Origin: Diadema setosum
Taxonomy: Eukaryota; Echinodermata; Echinoidea; Diadematoida; Diadematidae
Assembly (NCBI GenBank): GCA_033980235.1
Contig: CM067067.1
Span: forward strand, 31,506,451-31,570,450
DNA length: 64,000 nt
Direction: 5' to 3'
The notes beneath the pieces were generated by a model that searched no databases, was not told the DNA's origin, and saw nothing but the letters and a program-made list of their open reading frames with translations. Position numbers and translations under genes: made by a program. This document shows, in pieces, positions 60,061-64,000 of this stretch. Each line of letters begins with the position of its first letter. Positions within the stretch are counted from its first letter, which is position 1.

Positions 60061-61106
60061 GTAAGTTGGTCGTAGACCTACTAGGTTCTAGGCTAGTATC
60101 AGGACCCAAACATGACAAGAGCTGTTACGAAAATATCTCTTTTGATGATTTGTGGGTTCGCGCTTCCTCATTGACGTCCGTTAAAGTTCATAAAAAATCA
60201 TCTTTCGAGTTGCAAATGGTTGAAAAAAAAAAAGAATACAAGCGGTTTGAAACTTATAACACTCTTAGGCTTTTGATTTACAGTGTTCGGAATATATACA
60301 GCTGGCATATGTAGACCTAGGTAGTTAGGCTTAGGTAGTGTATTCTTTCGATTTATAAATCATTTGCATAATATTTGCATGTGCAAAGATGTCACAGCGC
60401 TAAGATCGTTTTGAAATTACACGGTTATTTAAAATCAAGCAGGAAAAACTGTGCTGTCTACCAAACATTTTCCTTTTGAGTGTGTGTGTGTGTGTGTGTC
60501 TGAGATAATCTATTATGTTTGAATGCAAGACGTGTTGTGTCTTATTCCACTCATACCCTCGTGAACACGCATGAGCTTAAAGATAATCCCCTATCACAGA
60601 GCACAATACAGTATTGTTTTGCTTTGGCCTGTCGATAGAGGCAAAATTGTTTGGAGATGTTTACATGAGTGGTAATTCGACGGAAAAATAAAATGAATCA
60701 TTGGCATGAGTAAGGAGCATTTTACGATGAGAGAGATTTAGTTGTACATGTCATATTGTAAATATTGCATTAACATTGATATGAAAGTGCCTTCACTTAG
60801 GTTAATCACTTGAAATGCCTTAATCCTCCTTAAACATTTTGTAACACAAAGTTGAGACACAATAAAATAAAGTAATTCATGAAATTCTCCACCATCAATA
60901 TTGCTGCATGAGAACTGGCTTTGGCGCGAAATGCAGTAATCTATTTACTACTTGTGGTTATTTTGATAATTCTTTAATTGAATGTTTTCGTCTGTTTCAA
61001 TACGATTAGCAGTAAGATGTCAATTGAAAGCTAATGTGAGAAAATAAAATACAAAAGTGGACGACACAAAATGTTTACTCATCTGTTATCCCCGCAGATA
61101 TATCTG

Positions 61107-62285
61107 ATGTGTACAATGAGTGGCAGCGTTGTCTTCGTAGCAACTTTTCTGGCCGTAGCAATCACCGACGCACTGGCCACAGTGTTGCCCGAAACCCAAC
61201 GAATGTCTTTAGAAGTCGTCACACTAGACCACGCCCTCCCGGTAACAAACGCCGATGTTGTACACGAAACAGGTGGCAGAGATGCCACGGCGCTCTCTAC
61301 CGAATCTGAACATACGTCTGCACTTGTTACTGACTGGTCGGAGGTTTCAGAGGCGCCGCAGTGGGTGTTGATTTTAAAATGGTCCTGGTCCGCCATCCTT
61401 CAGTTGGTCTGCGCCCTGTTTGGTATGATTGGTAATGGGCTGGTCATCGTTGCCGTGATGAAGAGAAAAAGCGCTAAACACACGACAGACATTTTCATCA
61501 CAGCCCTAGCCGTCGCCGATTTCTTCACCTCCATTTTTCTGATACCTCATCCCGTTGCTGTGCGCGTACCAAATTCAGTGCTGGGAACGATTTACTGCAA
61601 ACTAGTGTTTACCCGGTTTCCAACTTGGCTTTGTATTCATGCGTCTGGATACACGTTGATGGGAATGTCATGTGCACGCTTGGTGGCAGTGATAAGCCCG
61701 CTGCATTTCAAATCCGTCGTTACCCCGCGGGCAGTCTTCAAGTACATCTGTGGAGCATGGGTGTTTTCAGTTGTCCCTTTTCTTTACAGCATCAATATAT
61801 ATGTTATTAAGAACGCCTGTATAGTCACAGGCAGTCACGTCGTTAGGATTTCCCTCTGGTGCTATCTCTTCACGCTTCGGGTGGGCATTCCTACATCCAT
61901 TATGATTGTCACTCAAGTTTCGACAGCGTGCTCGCTCCATCGCCAATCACGTCGTACCCGAGAAGCGCGCAGTTTAAAAGATGACTCAAAGGCGTCGTTT
62001 CACGACAAGGCGCGTAACCGAATCGTTCGTCTTACGTTTCTCATCGTCCTGGTTTATATCATGGCCCTGTGTCCTCACCATTTTGCAACGGTTATTGCTG
62101 TGGCAAGCGGATCTTTGTCATCGTACATCAATAGTCCACTTCACAATTCCCTTTCCTTGCTGACGTTTTTGAATTCATGTGCAAATCCATTCATATATGC
62201 TGCCCAGTACCCGAAATTCCGCTCCGCAATTAAGAATCTATTCACTCCGTCTGATGACGAAGTGAATATCCCCATCTTTAACTGA
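61107..62285 (+). CDS. Class A rhodopsin-like GPCR, array copy 5
   Basis: 392 residues, start at the first ATG after the acceptor (AG 61096-61097). Same layout as copy 4: signal peptide ending DALA, GMIGN (N110), LAVAD (D138), ARL (190-192), LCP (321-323), NPFIY (360-364). Distinctive residues: GNGLVIV and KRKSAKHTT in loop 1 (shared with copy 3), ADFFTS in helix 2, SINIYVIKNACIVTGSHVV in loop 2, and a tail LFTPSDDEVNIPIFN before TGA. No sequon in the N-terminal tail. The frame is intact. Upstream block and intron are most like unit 3. Ligand unknown. Confidence 0.93.
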   Translation: MCTMSGSVVFVATFLAVAITDALATVLPETQRMSLEVVTLDHALPVTNADVVHETGGRDATALSTESEHTSALVTDWSEVSEAPQWVLILKWSWSAILQLVCALFGMIGNGLVIVAVMKRKSAKHTTDIFITALAVADFFTSIFLIPHPVAVRVPNSVLGTIYCKLVFTRFPTWLCIHASGYTLMGMSCARLVAVISPLHFKSVVTPRAVFKYICGAWVFSVVPFLYSINIYVIKNACIVTGSHVVRISLWCYLFTLRVGIPTSIMIVTQVSTACSLHRQSRRTREARSLKDDSKASFHDKARNRIVRLTFLIVLVYIMALCPHHFATVIAVASGSLSSYINSPLHNSLSLLTFLNSCANPFIYAAQYPKFRSAIKNLFTPSDDEVNIPIFN

Positions 62286-63000
62286 TTCATTCGGTTATGC
62301 CCCCCCCCCCAAAAAAAAGTAATTGTCAAACAATTCTAAATTGTCGTAACACATCAAAATAAAAAAAGGTAAAATACATGAACGTGTTTGTCGACTATTT
62401 ACACAGCAGTAGCTATAATAACGATGCTGTTTAACTTCCATTTACATTTTACAACTTCTTTTCATTTCAGACCGAGTCCATGAACATTTCATGCTGGTTA
62501 ATGATAATAGTTGATAGCATGAAAAGAAAATTAGTAGTTTCCTAGAAAACTCATTTTGATATGAGAACGGATTCGTTTGTTTTTTTTTTCTGTCTAGTGC
62601 GCAGAAAGATTCGAAGGGATTACTGTACTGTACGTCTACAACATACATGTGGGTATGAACATTTACATTTACTGAAAGTTTATTAACCCAATTCGTTGGA
62701 TGTATTTTCAAACTTAACGTTTCACTCTGATCTTGGTGATCTGAACGTAAAGGGTCAACAATTTTTTAATGTTCAAACGATGGCTCACCAATGTTCTCCA
62801 ATTCCACGCATGCTCTTGCAATTAGCCTCTTTGGCCTTATCAAAACGTTTAATATGCTGTACTGACACGGATGTACCCAGAATTTCGACCCCTTCTATCT
62901 TTGCTCGCATGGTTGCCACCGTTTGCTAACCTTCTGTAACTCTTCAACTACTTCTGGTTAGAAACACAATTCATTTGACTTCACGTGATGTGCTAGATGA
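62286..63000. other. 3' flank of receptor gene 5, right array edge
   Basis: Homology to the other 3' flanks is weaker and fades near TTCACGTGATGTGCTAG (about 62998). It has the acceptor-like TTCATTTCAG (AG 62469-62470) and a C-run/A-run at 62300-62317. No gene. Confidence 0.55.
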
Positions 63001-64000
63001 CTAGATTCTGGTTAGATGAAAACAAGAATTCCTTCTCAGTTCTATCAAGATAAATGTCAATCTTGTAGATATGCAACTCATAGGCTTCGTGAGTTTCATG
63101 TGCATGCAGTTCAGTCATTGCCCCGGTGGGATTTTTTTCTCTTTTCAAATCCTCTAAAGCAAAAAATATATAATAAAGTTCCTGGCGGAATTTTTTTTTA
63201 ATATCATGCTATAGCTTCTTGCATACAATTTTGCATACGTACTTGCAAAACTGTTATTCATTTTTTCCTGAATTGGTTGATTCCAGTACTTGATTTTCCT
63301 CGGACTCGGATGACACCGTATATACACGTAACAATTCTTCTGTGGATATCGTAAATACGTTATATTATAAATTATATCATTGAAAGGACTGGCCTCGACT
63401 AGCCTGCACGCTATTGCCACTTCTTTTTTTGCCAAACTATATTTCAACTATTCATTGTTGTGACTTTGTTGACGATGTTTGTTTGTTTGGTAAATAAATT
63501 TCATTTCAATTCATTTCACGCTTGGTTCGACCGATAGCTTATCTATTTGTCACAACGCCAAGGTACTTTTTGATAGTAAGACTCTGTTTCCGGGTTAAAT
63601 ATGTGGAGAAAATGACCAAATATTGCGTACTATATTATGCAAATGAGACGCGTGTTTTGGATATTTGTTTTTTTGTTGTTTTTATAACTGTAGATCGTGA
63701 ACTGGTCTTGATATAACGATAACAATTATTAGTTTTCAGAGTCAGATTCATATACTGCGGTAATGCTTTGTAGAATCTAGAAACATGCCATGCAGCTCTA
63801 CATACTATTGCACACCAATTTGCATTGATATTTGTTAAGTATTATCCAGTTCTTTAGATTTAATGATTGCATGCAGGACTTGATTTTGATTGGATTCTGA
63901 CGACCCATGTAAACTTTGTTTGCCCGATAACTAGTAAAAAGGATTAAAACAGAAGTTATAAACAAGTTGCTGCGTGTGTATGCTGTAATGCATTGCTGTA
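63001..64000. other. Flank beyond the array, LINE tail
   Basis: No gene recognised. At about 63455-63517 GGTAAATAAATTTCATTTCAA looks like the 3' end of a non-LTR element on the + strand, but no coding motif accompanies it. Confidence 0.4.

Overview
The window looks like animal nuclear DNA, probably from a marine invertebrate deuterostome (echinoderm most likely, hemichordate or another invertebrate possible). It is AT-rich, has long intergenic spaces, GT-AG splice signals, several families of short inverted-repeat transposons, 5'-truncated LINEs and a tRNA-derived SINE. No bacterial gene organisation is visible. The only convincing host genes are five tandem copies of one rhodopsin-like (class A) GPCR gene, all on the + strand, with coding exons at 5884-7110, 21717-22895, 33203-34323 (a pseudogene), 45506-46684 and 61107-62285. 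This resembles the lineage-expanded, single-coding-exon sensory receptor clusters described in sea urchin (inference from family style; no search was run).

Each copy repeats the same gene model. A conserved promoter-like block (NRF1-like core GCATGCGCAC, often an E-box CACGTG, then ATGCATAATC) is followed by a conserved noncoding exon of about 110 bp ending at a GTAAGT donor. An intron of 1.0-2.5 kb ends at the invariant acceptor TTATCCCCGCAG, and one coding exon carries signal peptide, extracellular N-terminus, seven helices and a short tail. Copies 2, 4 and 5 encode 392 residues. Copy 1 has a C-terminal extension caused by loss of the ancestral stop. Copy 3 is broken by a 1-base deletion.

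The array starts abruptly near 4200 (1-4200 is not duplicated) and fades near 63000. Units alternate: introns and flanks of copies 1, 3 and 5 resemble each other, as do those of 2 and 4. The spacer between genes 1 and 2 matches that between 3 and 4, and the spacer between 2 and 3 matches that between 4 and 5. The array therefore grew by duplication of a two-gene block. Because the blocks are paralogous, most transposon insertions have a visible empty site elsewhere in the window, which makes element boundaries unusually readable.

Mobile DNA by region: LINE reverse-transcriptase remnants at 2.2 kb, 40.8-42.8 kb (-), 52.2-54.0 kb (-) and 56.1-58.1 kb (+), and LINE 3' fragments at 26, 39, 50 and 63.5 kb. 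A four-level nest of inverted-repeat elements fills 10.7-18.6 kb. A tRNA-type SINE lies in intron 2 and three different MITEs lie in intron 4. Tandem arrays of a roughly 150-bp repeat, each unit carrying an RFX/X-box-like palindrome GTTGCCATGGTAAC, lie in every intergenic spacer. The most interesting points are the alternating receptor array, a splice-spanning upstream ORF whose TGA overlaps the receptor ATG, the loss of the DRY and CWxP signatures in all copies, the nested transposons, and the repeat-borne X-box palindromes.
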